A DNA stretch of 64,000 nucleotides. It comes from Paenibacillus_I sp035510375 (lineage in GTDB: Bacteria > Bacillota > Bacilli > Paenibacillales > Paenibacillaceae). The stretch lies in assembly GCF_035510375.1 (NCBI RefSeq), contig NZ_DATKHG010000051.1. One strand, written 5' to 3'. The position numbers and the translations under genes were made by a program. The notes below the pieces were generated by a model. It made no database searches, was not told the DNA's origin, and worked only from the letters and a program-made list of their open reading frames with translations. This document shows positions 42,920 through 51,006 of this stretch, in pieces (position 1 is the first letter of the stretch; each line of letters opens with the position of its first letter).

Positions 42920-43053
42920 CGCCGATCCCCCCCATACACAGCTAATGAGCGGACTCCCAAGTCCTTCTCCCAACGCCCGCACTCGTACCGAGCACCAAAA
43001 TCACCGCCCTCACCGCTCAAGCCCGCCACATTCTCTCTAAGCTCGGAAAGCCG

Positions 43054-43420
43054 GCACCCCGAACTTCCCGTTCGATCGCCCGATTGCGTCGAATTAAAGG
43101 CACGGCGTGCCGCTAACGTAGGCCAAACGCACAAATGCGCTTCGCTAACGGCACCGCATGCCGCTAGCACCCCGAACCTCCCGCACGATCGCCCGCCTGA
43201 GTCGAATTAAAGGCACGGCGTGCCGCTAACGCAGGCCAAACACACAAATACGCTCCGCTAACGGCACCGCATGCCGCTAGCACCCCGAACTTCCCGTTCG
43301 ATCGCCCGCCTGAGTCGAATTAAAGGCACGGCGTGCCGCTAACGTAGGCCAAACGCACAAATGCGCTTCGCTAACGGCACCGCATGCCGCTAGCACCCCG
43401 AACCTCCCGCACGATCGCCA
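43054..43420. repeat. 113-bp tandem repeat, three full copies and a partial fourth
   Basis: Units begin at 43054, 43167, 43280 and 43393 with GCACCCCGAAC and have exactly 113 bases each; the fourth ends after about 28 bases. Each holds short inverted repeats: GGCAC-GGC-GTGCC, CGCA-CAAA-TGCG and GGCA-CCGCA-TGCC. Copies 1 and 3 share CTTCCCGTTCGATC while copies 2 and 4 share CCTCCCGCACGATC, so the true repeat is a 226-bp dimer. No reading frame spans it convincingly. Confidence 0.93.
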
Positions 43421-43538
43421 CCTTCTCGACCATTCGCCTCCCTCTAGCCCCAACTCCCCTATCGGGTGCCGAAATCCCCGCTCTCAACGCCTCGAGCCCG
43501 CCAATTCCCCGCTCCCCCACACACGCTCAAACACAAAA

Positions 43539-43573
43539 AACCTCCCCGTGCGTCCCATCCGCACGGAGAGGTT
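43539..43573 (-). terminator. Intrinsic terminator of comEB
   Basis: A 14-bp stem with one mismatch (AACCTCcCCGTGCG/CGCACGGaGAGGTT) with a 7-base loop is followed by TTTTTTG on the minus strand. Confidence 0.87.
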
Positions 43574-43621
43574 CTTCCTCCCGCTTTATTACTATGGCAT
43601 TGCATATGCTTCCGTTCCGGA

Positions 43622-44146
43622 CTAGGCTTCCGCCGCGGCGAAGGCCTGCCCAGGTGGAACATAGTCCGTCAGCCTCCGAAATGCGATGCCTTTCTGCTGC
43701 ATCAGCCTGGTCACCTTATCGCTGTCTTTGCGGTACGCCCGGTGATAGACGATCTCGCGGACGCCGCTGTTGGCGAGCATGTTCGCGCAGGTCCAGCAAG
43801 GCTGGTCGGTCACATAGACCGACGAGCCCTCGCGGTCGATGCGGTCGGTGAACAGCAGCAGGTTCTGCTCCGCGTGAATCGTGCGGATGCAGCGCTCCTT
43901 TTTCACCATCTGCTCCTTCCCGTCGACGATCTCCACCTCGAACTGCTCGGCAATCATACACCCCGCTTCCGAACAATCGGGCACGCCCATCGGCGCGCCG
44001 TTGTAGGCGGTGCCGAGCAGCTTTTTTCCCTGAACCAGCACAGCCCCGACATGCCGCCGCGAACAAAGCGAACGGGTCGAGACCATATATGCGATGTCCA
44101 TGAAATATGTGTCCCAGTCCTTGCGTACCGCCTGCCCGCTTTCCAT
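43622..44146 (-). CDS. comEB: ComE operon protein 2, dCMP deaminase family
   Basis: The 174-residue protein is a zinc-dependent deaminase: HAEQNLLLF supplies the zinc His and catalytic Glu and PCWTCANML the two cysteine ligands. It matches ComEB of B. subtilis, which deaminates dCMP in the test tube and is cotranscribed with the DNA-uptake genes although not itself needed for uptake in most accounts. An insert with CSEAGCMIAE and KERCIRTIHAE suggests the second zinc site of dCMP deaminases. It has its own promoter (44211-44239) and terminator. The ATG has AAAGGAAG upstream. Confidence 0.93.
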   Translation of the reverse strand: MESGQAVRKDWDTYFMDIAYMVSTRSLCSRRHVGAVLVQGKKLLGTAYNGAPMGVPDCSEAGCMIAEQFEVEIVDGKEQMVKKERCIRTIHAEQNLLLFTDRIDREGSSVYVTDQPCWTCANMLANSGVREIVYHRAYRKDSDKVTRLMQQKGIAFRRLTDYVPPGQAFAAAEA

Positions 44147-44210
44147 GTCCCTTACTTCCTTTCTTATGTACGGCGGCCTCGAGGCCCGACCGCCTTCTCA
44201 CTCACTATGC

Positions 44211-44239
44211 ACTATATATGATTGCCGGCTTGCTTTCAA
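44211..44239 (-). promoter_or_regulatory. Sigma-A promoter of comEB
   Basis: Minus-strand TTGAAA (44239-44234) and TATAGT (44216-44211) are 17 bases apart, 65 bases upstream of comEB. A perfect palindrome GGCCTCGAGGCC (44175-44186) lies in the leader. Confidence 0.62.
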
Positions 44240-44413
44240 CGCCTGGTACAGATCGCGCAAGCGATTTGGAATCCCCGACGTTGGCCGGATGCGAGAAAAG
44301 CTTGACGGCGTGCGATAACCTTTTGGCCCGCCCGCGATCTCTTCCATTCTCGCACAAAAGCCATCCGTCCGTCTACAACACGCAACATCCCCCGATCACA
44401 GTAACCTTCAACG

Positions 44414-44905
44414 TTACGGAGCCGCCGCGCCGACGGTCACAAGCTTCCGCAGCTTGTCCAGCAGCTTCGGACCGATTCCCTTCACCCGCGTCAAATCGTC
44501 GACCGACCGGAACGGCCCGTTTCGGTTGCGGTCCTCTACCATCGCTCTTGCCTTCGCCGGTCCGATACCGGGCAGAAAGTCAAGCTCCTCGGCGGTGGCG
44601 CGGTTCAAATCAAGCAGTCCCGGATCCGGTTCGACCGCCGCTTCGGCCCGCATGTCCGTCGACTCCTCCCCCGCTTCGGCGGTCCCTTCGGATCTCTGCT
44701 CCGCTTTCGCCGCACCGGCGGCCGCGGGCTCCTCCGCGGCATCATCGGCCGACTCCAACGCGGACTCCAGCCGCTCATTGACGGCCGTCCAGCCATCCGG
44801 CACCGCCGGCGCCCGCGAATCGCCGAGAGCATTCCACAACAGAGCCGCGCCGATCACCGTCAATCCCCCGGTCAGCAGCCACCGGTTGACCGCATTGCGC
44901 ATCAT
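44414..44905 (-). CDS. comEA: Competence protein ComEA (helix-hairpin-helix), SLBB domain not evident
   Basis: ComEA is the membrane-anchored DNA receptor for transformation. The 163-residue product has an N-terminal span (WLLTGGLTVIGAALLWNAL), an Ala/Glu-rich linker and a C-terminal double helix-hairpin-helix (LLDLNRATAEELDFLPGIGP; LTRVKGIGPKLLDKLRKLV) that binds DNA. The SLBB domain usually lying between anchor and hairpins (about 60 residues in B. subtilis ComEA) is not recognisable; low-complexity sequence occupies its place. The ATG at 44905 has AAAGGAG upstream; the frame is open to 44992. It is divergent from comER, the classic arrangement. Confidence 0.9.
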   Translation of the reverse strand: MMRNAVNRWLLTGGLTVIGAALLWNALGDSRAPAVPDGWTAVNERLESALESADDAAEEPAAAGAAKAEQRSEGTAEAGEESTDMRAEAAVEPDPGLLDLNRATAEELDFLPGIGPAKARAMVEDRNRNGPFRSVDDLTRVKGIGPKLLDKLRKLVTVGAAAP

Positions 44906-45058
44906 AATCGCATTCTCCTTTCTTGCACGCCCGTTATCGTACAATCCCTTGATGAAAAACCGCGCCCGCGCACCGACATAAGCGGTATGCAAGACGAGCG
45001 GCCGCGCATAGGCTGGTTAGAGCAGCGTTATTTTTCGTTTCACATAGGAGGGATACCG

Positions 45059-45886
45059 GTGAATATCGGTTTTATCGGAACAGGCAGTATGGGCAGTACG
45101 CTGGTCGAAGCGTTGGCCGACTCCGGGGCGCTCTCGCCGGAACAAATGATCATTACCAACCGCACATACGCCAAGGCCGAGCGGCTGGCCGCCCGCTATC
45201 CCGGTATGCAAGCCGTCCGCTCCAATACGGAGGCAGCCGCCGGCTGCGGCTTGATCTTCCTTTGCATCAAGCCGCTTGAATTCAAAACCGTCATAGACGA
45301 AATAAGGGCCAGCTTGCAGCCGGAGCAAGTGATCATTTCGATCACGAGTCCAGTGCTTCTGGCCCATCTTGAGGAATGGCTGCCCTGCAAAATCGCCAAG
45401 GTCATTCCCAGCATTACGAATCGTGTTTGGAGCGGAGCTTCCCTGTGCATCTACGGGACCCGGATCGAGCCGGCAGACATGCACACCATCGAGGATTTGA
45501 TGTCCCACATCAGCTCGCCGCTCCGCATCGAGGAACGCTACACGCGCGTCGTATCCGATCTGTCGAGCTGCGGCCCGGCGTTCATGGCGTTCTTGCTGCA
45601 GCAGTTCATCGAGGCGGCGGCCGACGAAACGGGCATCGACCGCGACAACGCCTCCCGGCTTGCCTCCAACATGCTGCTCGGCACCGGCCTGCTGCTAACC
45701 GAGGGCGGCATGACGACGGAGGATCTGCAGCAGCGCGTGGCGGTACCCGGAGGCATCACGGACGCAGCGCTGAAGCTTTTGCGCGTCGAGCTCGACGACG
45801 TTTTTCGCCGGGTCATTCGCACGACGCACGCCAAATTCCAGGAGGATCTCGAGAAAGTGGACCAATCGTTCACCGTCAAAAGATAA
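45059..45886 (+). CDS. comER: Late competence protein ComER (pyrroline-5-carboxylate reductase-like)
   Basis: The 275-residue product is a Rossmann-fold dehydrogenase with GFIGTGSMGSTLVEAL at the start and the C-terminal dimerisation domain with SSCGPAFMAFLLQQFIEAA and VAVPGGITDAALKLL, as in proline biosynthesis ProC. By position, divergent from comEA, it is ComER, whose function remains unclear; in B. subtilis it affects sporulation and biofilm timing. The start is GTG at 45059 with AGGAGGG upstream. It is convergent with leuS and ends at its own terminator. Confidence 0.92.
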   Translation: MNIGFIGTGSMGSTLVEALADSGALSPEQMIITNRTYAKAERLAARYPGMQAVRSNTEAAAGCGLIFLCIKPLEFKTVIDEIRASLQPEQVIISITSPVLLAHLEEWLPCKIAKVIPSITNRVWSGASLCIYGTRIEPADMHTIEDLMSHISSPLRIEERYTRVVSDLSSCGPAFMAFLLQQFIEAAADETGIDRDNASRLASNMLLGTGLLLTEGGMTTEDLQQRVAVPGGITDAALKLLRVELDDVFRRVIRTTHAKFQEDLEKVDQSFTVKR

Positions 45887-45933
45887 CGACCGGCGCTCGG
45901 CGCCCGGCACCTGTTTGCCGTCGCCGGTCGTTT
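45885..45933 (+). terminator. Intrinsic terminator of comER
   Basis: A perfect 11-bp stem AACGACCGGCG/CGCCGGTCGTT begins at the stop codon, has a 26-base loop and is followed by TTT. Confidence 0.75.
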
Positions 45934-46051
45934 GCGCCTGCGGCCATGCGGCCGTGCAGATCGTTCCCGGCCGCCCCCGGCCCCCCGGCGCCGCTATCGG
46001 CGTCCACGCCGCTGTTGTTCGCGCCGCCTCGGTTGGCCGCCGCTGTTCCGC

Positions 46052-48499
46052 TTAAGTGGCGACGATGTTGACCAGCTTGCCCTTGACGGCGATGACCTTG
46101 CGCACCGTCTTGCCCGCCGTCGCTTCCCGGACCTTCTCGCTTTCCTTGGCGAGGCGCTCCATGTCGGCTTCGTCCGTATCGGCGGCGATCGAGATCCGGT
46201 CGACAATTTTTCCGTTCACCTGCACGACGATTTCGACCTCTTGATCGACCGTCCATGCTTCTTCATAAGCCGGCCAAGGCTCGTAAGTGATGGTGCCGCC
46301 CGAGCCTGCCCCGAGCCGGCTCCACAGCTCCTCGGCGATATGCGGCGCCGTCGGGGAGAGCATCTGCAGGAAATCGGCCATCGCTTTGTGCGGGAGTGTC
46401 TCGGCCTTGTACGCTTCGTTGACGAAAATCATCAGCTGGCTGATCGCCGTATTGAAACGGAGGTTCTCGTAGTCCTCCGTCACCTTTTTGACGGTACGGT
46501 GCCACGTCCGCTTGAACGCGTCGGAGCCGTCGCCGTCCGCAATTTTCACGTTCAGCGAGCCGTCCTCATTGACGAACAACCGCCATACCCGGCCCAGAAA
46601 ACGGAACGCGCCTTCCACGCCGTTCGTATTCCACGGCTTCGTCGCTTCCAGCGGTCCCATAAACATCTCGTACATGCGCAGCGTGTCCGCGCCGTATACG
46701 CCGACGATCTCGTCGGGATTGATGACGTTGCCGCGGGATTTGCTCATTTTCTCGTTGTTGGTGCCGAGGATCATCCCCTGGTTGACCAGCTTGTGGAACG
46801 GCTCCTTCGTCGCGACGACGCCCAGGTCGTACAGCACCTTGTGCCAGAAGCGGGCATACAGCAGGTGAAGCACCGCATGCTCGGCGCCGCCGATGTACAG
46901 ATCGACAGGCAGCCATTCCTTCTGCTTCTCCGGCGAACAGATTTCCTTGTCGTTATGCGGATCGATGAAGCGCAGATAGTACCAGCAGCTGCCCGCCCAT
47001 TGCGGCATCGTATTCGTCTCGCGGCGGGCTTTCATCCCCGTCTCGGGATCGACCGTGTTCACCCAGTCCGTTGCGTTGGCAAGCGGCGACTCCCCCGTCC
47101 CGGAGGGCCTGAACTCGTCGACCTCCGGCAGCAGCAGCGGCAGCTCCGATTCCGGTACCGGCTTCATTGTGCCGTCTTCGAGATGAAGGATCGGTATCGG
47201 CTCGCCCCAATAACGCTGGCGGCTGAACAGCCAGTCGCGCAGACGGTAGGTGACCTTGCCTTGGCCCTTCCCTTCCCGCTCCAGCCATTCGATCATGCGG
47301 GCGATGGCTTCCTGGTTGTTCAGGCCGTCGATCGGGCCCGAGTTGACGTGCGGACCGTCCCCGGCATACGCCTCCTTGGACAAGTCTCCGCCCTTCACGA
47401 CTTCCACGATCGGCAAGTCGAATTGCTTGGCAAATTCCCAGTCCCGCTGATCATGTCCCGGAACCGCCATAATCGCGCCCGTCCCGTAGCCGGCCAGTAC
47501 ATAATCGGCGATCCATATCGGCACCTTGGCTCCGTTCACCGGGTTGACCGCATAGGCGCCTGTGAACACGCCCGTTTTATCCTTCGCCAGGTCGGTCCGC
47601 TCCAGATCGCTCTTGCGCGCGGCCGTTTCCCGATAGGCTTCAACCGCGGACCGCCGGCCGTCGGTCGTGATGCGCTCCACAAGTTCGTGCTCCGGCGCCA
47701 GTACGCAGTAGGTCGCGCCGAACAGCGTGTCGGGCCGTGTCGTGAAAACGACGAGCGATGCGTCGGGTGCGCCGTCGATCGCGAACGTCACTTCCGCGCC
47801 CTTCGATTTGCCGATCCAGTTGCGCTGCATATCCTTGATGCTCTCCGACCAGTCGAGCTCCTCCAGATCCTCGAGCAGGCGCTCGGCGTATTCGGTAATT
47901 TTCAGCACCCATTGGCGCATCGGCCTGCGGACGACGGGATGGCCGCCGCGCTCGCTTTTGCCGTCGATCACCTCTTCGTTGGCCAGCACCGTTCCGAGCG
48001 CCTCGCACCAGTTAACCGGCACCTCCGCGACGTAGGCGAGCCCCTTTTTATACAATTGAATGAAAATCCATTGCGTCCACTTGTAGTAATCGGGATCGGT
48101 CGTGCTGATTTCGCGGTCCCAATCGTACGAGAAGCCGAGCGACTTGATTTGCCTGCGGAAGTTGTCGATGTTGAGGATCGTGAACTCCCGCGGGTGCTCC
48201 CCGGTGTTGAGCGCATGCTGCTCCGCCGGAAGGCCGAATGCGTCCCAGCCCATCGGATGGAGAACGTTGAAGCCCTGCATTCTTTTGTAGCGGGACACGA
48301 TGTCCGTCGCCGTATAACCTTCCGGATGTCCCACATGCAGCCCGGCGCCGGACGGATACGGGAACATGTCGAGCGCATAAAATTTCGGCTTGCCCTTCTC
48401 CTCGGTCGTTTTGAACGTTTTATGCTCGTCCCAGTATTTCTGCCATTTCGGCTCGATGACGAGCGGGTTGTAGCCCTGCTGGTTCTGCTCCTGACTCAT
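46052..48499 (-). CDS. leuS: Leucyl-tRNA synthetase
   Basis: LeuRS charges tRNA-Leu and edits mischarged residues in the CP1 domain. The 815-residue protein has the HIGH-type motif HVGHPEGYTATD, the editing domain (VFTTRPDTLFGATYCVL), the KMSKS motif in NNEKMSKSRGN and the C-terminal tRNA-binding domain ending VIAVKGKLVNI. The ATG has AAGGAGG 11 bases upstream. It is controlled by a leucine-specific T-box leader with its own promoter. It ends 165 bases from convergent comER. In B. subtilis leuS lies elsewhere, so this position is a Paenibacillus-type arrangement. Confidence 0.97.
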   Translation of the reverse strand: MSQEQNQQGYNPLVIEPKWQKYWDEHKTFKTTEEKGKPKFYALDMFPYPSGAGLHVGHPEGYTATDIVSRYKRMQGFNVLHPMGWDAFGLPAEQHALNTGEHPREFTILNIDNFRRQIKSLGFSYDWDREISTTDPDYYKWTQWIFIQLYKKGLAYVAEVPVNWCEALGTVLANEEVIDGKSERGGHPVVRRPMRQWVLKITEYAERLLEDLEELDWSESIKDMQRNWIGKSKGAEVTFAIDGAPDASLVVFTTRPDTLFGATYCVLAPEHELVERITTDGRRSAVEAYRETAARKSDLERTDLAKDKTGVFTGAYAVNPVNGAKVPIWIADYVLAGYGTGAIMAVPGHDQRDWEFAKQFDLPIVEVVKGGDLSKEAYAGDGPHVNSGPIDGLNNQEAIARMIEWLEREGKGQGKVTYRLRDWLFSRQRYWGEPIPILHLEDGTMKPVPESELPLLLPEVDEFRPSGTGESPLANATDWVNTVDPETGMKARRETNTMPQWAGSCWYYLRFIDPHNDKEICSPEKQKEWLPVDLYIGGAEHAVLHLLYARFWHKVLYDLGVVATKEPFHKLVNQGMILGTNNEKMSKSRGNVINPDEIVGVYGADTLRMYEMFMGPLEATKPWNTNGVEGAFRFLGRVWRLFVNEDGSLNVKIADGDGSDAFKRTWHRTVKKVTEDYENLRFNTAISQLMIFVNEAYKAETLPHKAMADFLQMLSPTAPHIAEELWSRLGAGSGGTITYEPWPAYEEAWTVDQEVEIVVQVNGKIVDRISIAADTDEADMERLAKESEKVREATAGKTVRKVIAVKGKLVNIVAT

Positions 48500-48537
48500 C
48501 GCTTTAAATGCCTCCTTGTTTCCTTCCGTGAGTTATC

Positions 48538-48586
48538 CCCCAAAAGTGACGCAGTCCTCCGGCGTTGATTCCGATTACTTTTGGGG
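48538..48586. repeat. 10-bp inverted repeat between the T-box and leuS
   Basis: CCCCAAAAGT (48538-48547) and ACTTTTGGGG (48577-48586) can form a hairpin with a 29-base loop in the leuS leader, downstream of the T-box terminator and upstream of the ribosome site. Confidence 0.65.
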
Positions 48587-48608
48587 TCCCCGAAAATTTT
48601 GTTGCAAC

Positions 48609-48895
48609 AAAAAACCCCCCGTCCCCAGCACATGGCTAGGGACGAGAGGCGCAGCTCCCGTGGTACCACCCTAGTTAGCGGCAGGCATGCTTTGCCTCCG
48701 CTCACTCTTGACGCCCGTAACGCGGGCCAAACGGCAGGACTAACCGCGCTTGCTTGGCGGCTCATACCTGCGGCTCCGAGGCGAGTTCATCCCCTGCCGC
48801 GCTTCGGCTCGCACCATCCGCCGACTCTCTGCTTTTCGCGCATCGGAACTACTGCTCCTCTTCACTGCCTGCTTACTGTTGAAAAATGTTATTTC
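48609..48895 (-). promoter_or_regulatory. T-box riboswitch, leucine type (CUC specifier), upstream of leuS
   Basis: The minus-strand leader contains the T-box AGGGTGGTACCACGGGAGC (48672-48654), stem I motifs GAAGAGGAGCAGTA, AGAGAG and GGATGGTGCGAGCCG, and the specifier loop GAACTCGCCTCGGAG with the leucine codon CTC at 48785-48783. A terminator stem CGTCCCTAGC/GCTGGGGACG (48644-48620) and a T run close it. Uncharged tRNA-Leu would stabilise the antiterminator and raise leuS expression. Confidence 0.96.
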
Positions 48896-48896
48896 G

Positions 48897-48926
48897 ATTA
48901 TAGGGGATAGCACGGGAGGAAGTCAA
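48897..48926 (-). promoter_or_regulatory. Sigma-A promoter of the leuS T-box transcript
   Basis: Minus-strand TTGACT (48926-48921) and a perfect TATAAT (48902-48897) are 18 bases apart, directly before the T-box stem I. Confidence 0.85.
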
Positions 48927-48986
48927 TCGAAAAAAATGCGGCTCTGTCTGTAAGGGCGCGGCTCCTGCTGCCGGTCGACAGATCCG

Positions 48987-49054
48987 GCTTGCAACACGAT
49001 AAAGCCGGCGTCCAACTCGCTTTTCCACCAAACACGCGCTTGCAACACGATAAA
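48987..49054. repeat. 17-bp direct repeat between leuS and yqeM
   Basis: GCTTGCAACACGATAAA occurs at 48987-49003 and 49038-49054. The first copy is also the loop of a hairpin CCGGCTT/AAGCCGG. The region between the leuS promoter and the yqeM stop holds nothing else I can name. Confidence 0.8.
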
Positions 49055-49093
49055 TCCGACTTGCGGCCGTATCCCGGATCACTCCGTCCCGTT

Positions 49094-49867
49094 CTACTTC
49101 ACCGCCACAAAAAACAGCCGCTCCGACTGCTCGATCGGTGCTTTCCATTCAAAATCGGCGTAAACCTCCACCTTGGAAAAGCCCGCACGCTGCAGGACGC
49201 CGCGAATCCACGCCTGCTCGTATGCGCGCTGCTGGTGCACCTCCTCGAATCGGACGTAACGCGCGTCGCGCTCCGTACCCTCCCGTGCAAATATCGTCAG
49301 GTGATGCTCGATCTCATGTCGCTGCGGATCGAAATCACAAGTCCAGATGTACGCCACATCCCGGTCATCGAGCGTGAACGGCTGCTCTTCCGCGTAACGG
49401 TGCAGCTGTCTCGGCGCATGCACGTCGAACAGGAAGACGCCGCCGGGCTTCAAGCCCGCGAACGTCGAGCGGAAAGCCGCCTCCACATCCGCTTCCTCAA
49501 GCAGATAATTAAGGCAGTCGCAGAAGGATACGACCGCGTCCGCCTGCTCCGGCAGCCCCCAATCGCGCATATCCTGCTGCAGCCAGCGGATCGAGCCTTC
49601 GCCCGAGCGGATCGCCTGCTGCGGCGTATCCTCCCACTTGGCTCGCGCCACCGTCAGCATGTCCGCCGACAGATCGATGCCGAACACGCGAAAGCCCGAG
49701 CGCGCGAGCGGAATGGTCACGCTGCCGGTGCCGCAGCCGAGGTCGACGACCGTGCCCGGCATGCCGTACCGCTCCCAGCATTGCCGCGCGAAGCGCAGCC
49801 ATTCCCCGTAGGGCATATCCTCCATCAGCCTGTCGTATACCGACGCAAATTGCCTGTATGCTTTCAT
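49094..49867 (-). CDS. yqeM: Class I SAM-dependent methyltransferase (YqeM)
   Basis: The 257-residue protein has YRQFASVYDRLMEDMPYGEW at the start and motif I VVDLGCGTGSVTIPLA, followed by VFGIDLSADMLTVAR and VVSFCDCLNYLLEE. It is the YqeM type found in Bacillales next to rsfS; the methyl acceptor is not established. The ATG has GGAGG upstream. In B. subtilis it follows rsfS directly; here cvfB and a terminator intervene, so it is probably transcribed alone. Confidence 0.9.
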   Translation of the reverse strand: MKAYRQFASVYDRLMEDMPYGEWLRFARQCWERYGMPGTVVDLGCGTGSVTIPLARSGFRVFGIDLSADMLTVARAKWEDTPQQAIRSGEGSIRWLQQDMRDWGLPEQADAVVSFCDCLNYLLEEADVEAAFRSTFAGLKPGGVFLFDVHAPRQLHRYAEEQPFTLDDRDVAYIWTCDFDPQRHEIEHHLTIFAREGTERDARYVRFEEVHQQRAYEQAWIRGVLQRAGFSKVEVYADFEWKAPIEQSERLFFVAVK

Positions 49868-50065
49868 AAAGCCTCCAAACTACTCCCCCAAAAGCACCGA
49901 AAAGCTCAATAGCTTGTTCCGATGACCGGACCGCAACGACTGGTCCGCTCGCATCAACAGCTGCCGCTTAAGTGGTCGCTCAAGTTCAATTTTCTGGCCA
50001 AAATAAGTTTCGTCACCCACTGGCCGGCAACGCCTATAACCAATTAGTCCGTCTTTCTCCAAAAA

Positions 50066-50096
50066 AGGCCGGCCGCGGTCGCCCGCGAACCGGCCT
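50066..50096 (-). terminator. Intrinsic terminator after cvfB
   Basis: AGGCCGG/CCGGCCT, with an inner GC-rich stem, overlaps the cvfB stop codon and is followed by TTTTTT on the minus strand. Confidence 0.85.
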
Positions 50097-51006
50097 AGCT
50101 TCCGTCTCCCGAATCGGGGCGGCTGCCCCCGCCGGCAAGGTGGGTCCAGCTCCCCTTCTGCACGACCAATCCGTCGCGCATCAGCTTGCCGAGCGCGCGC
50201 TTGAACGCCGACTTGCTGATTCCGAACTTCTGCTTGATAATGTCGGCCGGCGTTTCATCCGAGTATGGCATCGCTCCGTTCGGCCGCTCCCGCAGAAAAA
50301 CGAGCACCCGCTCGGCATCCTCCACCCGGCCGACCTCCTTGCGCTCATACATCGACAGGTTGACGCGCCCGTCTTCCCGGATGAACGTGACTCGGGCTTC
50401 GACCCGCTCGCCAAGGCGCAGCGTCCGCGAGCGTTCCGCCGCCGGAATCATGCCGTAGACGCCGAAGCCGGTGACGCCGCCGTCCAGCAATACGAATGAG
50501 CCCATCTTGAGCGTTTTCGTTACCCATCCCGACACGCGGTTATTGTACCAGGCCGCGGGCGCGGAGAATACGAGCGGGGCAAGATCGTCCTCCGTCGCAA
50601 GCTTGGCCACCAACCGGCCGATCTTGTCGTGCGCCATCCGCACGAACACCTCGTCGCCCACGCGCGGCCGGAATTCACGCTCTTCCGGCAGCTCGGCGTT
50701 CGGCAGCAGCAGCTGGCGGCCCAGCCCCATCTCGAGAAAGCAGCCCATGCGCGGATGGATGTCCGCCACCTGAAGACGCGCGAGCCCGCCGAGCGTCAAC
50801 GCTGGCCGTCGCATCGTCGCAGCCAGCCGATCCTCCGTGTCATAGAAGAGGAACGCTTCAACCTCATCGCCCGGCTCGGGGCGCTCCCCGATGATCTCGC
50901 TGTAATGCAGCAGCACGTCCTGCGTGCCGTCGGTCAGGAAAAAACCGTTCGGCGGCACCTCGCGCGCTGTTTGCAGCTTGACGATCGTTCCCGCTGCCAA
51001 GCTCAT
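50095..51006 (-). CDS. cvfB: S1-like RNA-binding protein CvfB (YitL family)
   Basis: The 303-residue protein has the CvfB layout: tandem S1-like OB domains (GTIVKLQTAREVPPNGFFLT; LARLQVADIHPRMGCFLEMG; KMGSFVLLDGG...VFG) and a C-terminal winged helix (PADIIKQKFGISKSAFKRAL). It binds RNA; in Staphylococcus CvfB affects virulence gene expression. The ATG at 51006 overlaps the rsfS stop by four bases, so the two are coupled; longer starts lack a ribosome site. It is the last gene of the yqeG-to-cvfB operon, ending in a terminator that overlaps its stop codon. Confidence 0.9.
   Translation of the reverse strand: MSLAAGTIVKLQTAREVPPNGFFLTDGTQDVLLHYSEIIGERPEPGDEVEAFLFYDTEDRLAATMRRPALTLGGLARLQVADIHPRMGCFLEMGLGRQLLLPNAELPEEREFRPRVGDEVFVRMAHDKIGRLVAKLATEDDLAPLVFSAPAAWYNNRVSGWVTKTLKMGSFVLLDGGVTGFGVYGMIPAAERSRTLRLGERVEARVTFIREDGRVNLSMYERKEVGRVEDAERVLVFLRERPNGAMPYSDETPADIIKQKFGISKSAFKRALGKLMRDGLVVQKGSWTHLAGGGSRPDSGDGS

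Larger units (their letters stand above)
42920..43621. other. Long gene-free region between comEC and comEB
   Basis: About 700 bases without a supported gene. It holds the comEB terminator at its right end, the 113-bp tandem repeats in the middle, and about 130 bases of unstructured sequence before comEC, where no convincing sigma-A promoter was found. Confidence 0.6.

Noticed and set aside
43054..43420. CRISPR array
   Set aside because: The repeat unit is 113 bp and head to tail with no unique spacers, and no cas gene is present.
45932..48568. Plus-strand open frame of about 880 codons opposite leuS
   Set aside because: An antisense shadow of leuS; the composition is Arg/His-rich with no domain.
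49880..50062. 60-codon minus-strand frame between cvfB and yqeM
   Set aside because: It starts with TTG in the T run of the cvfB terminator, lacks a usable ribosome site and resembles no family; the region is better read as spacer with repeat fragments.
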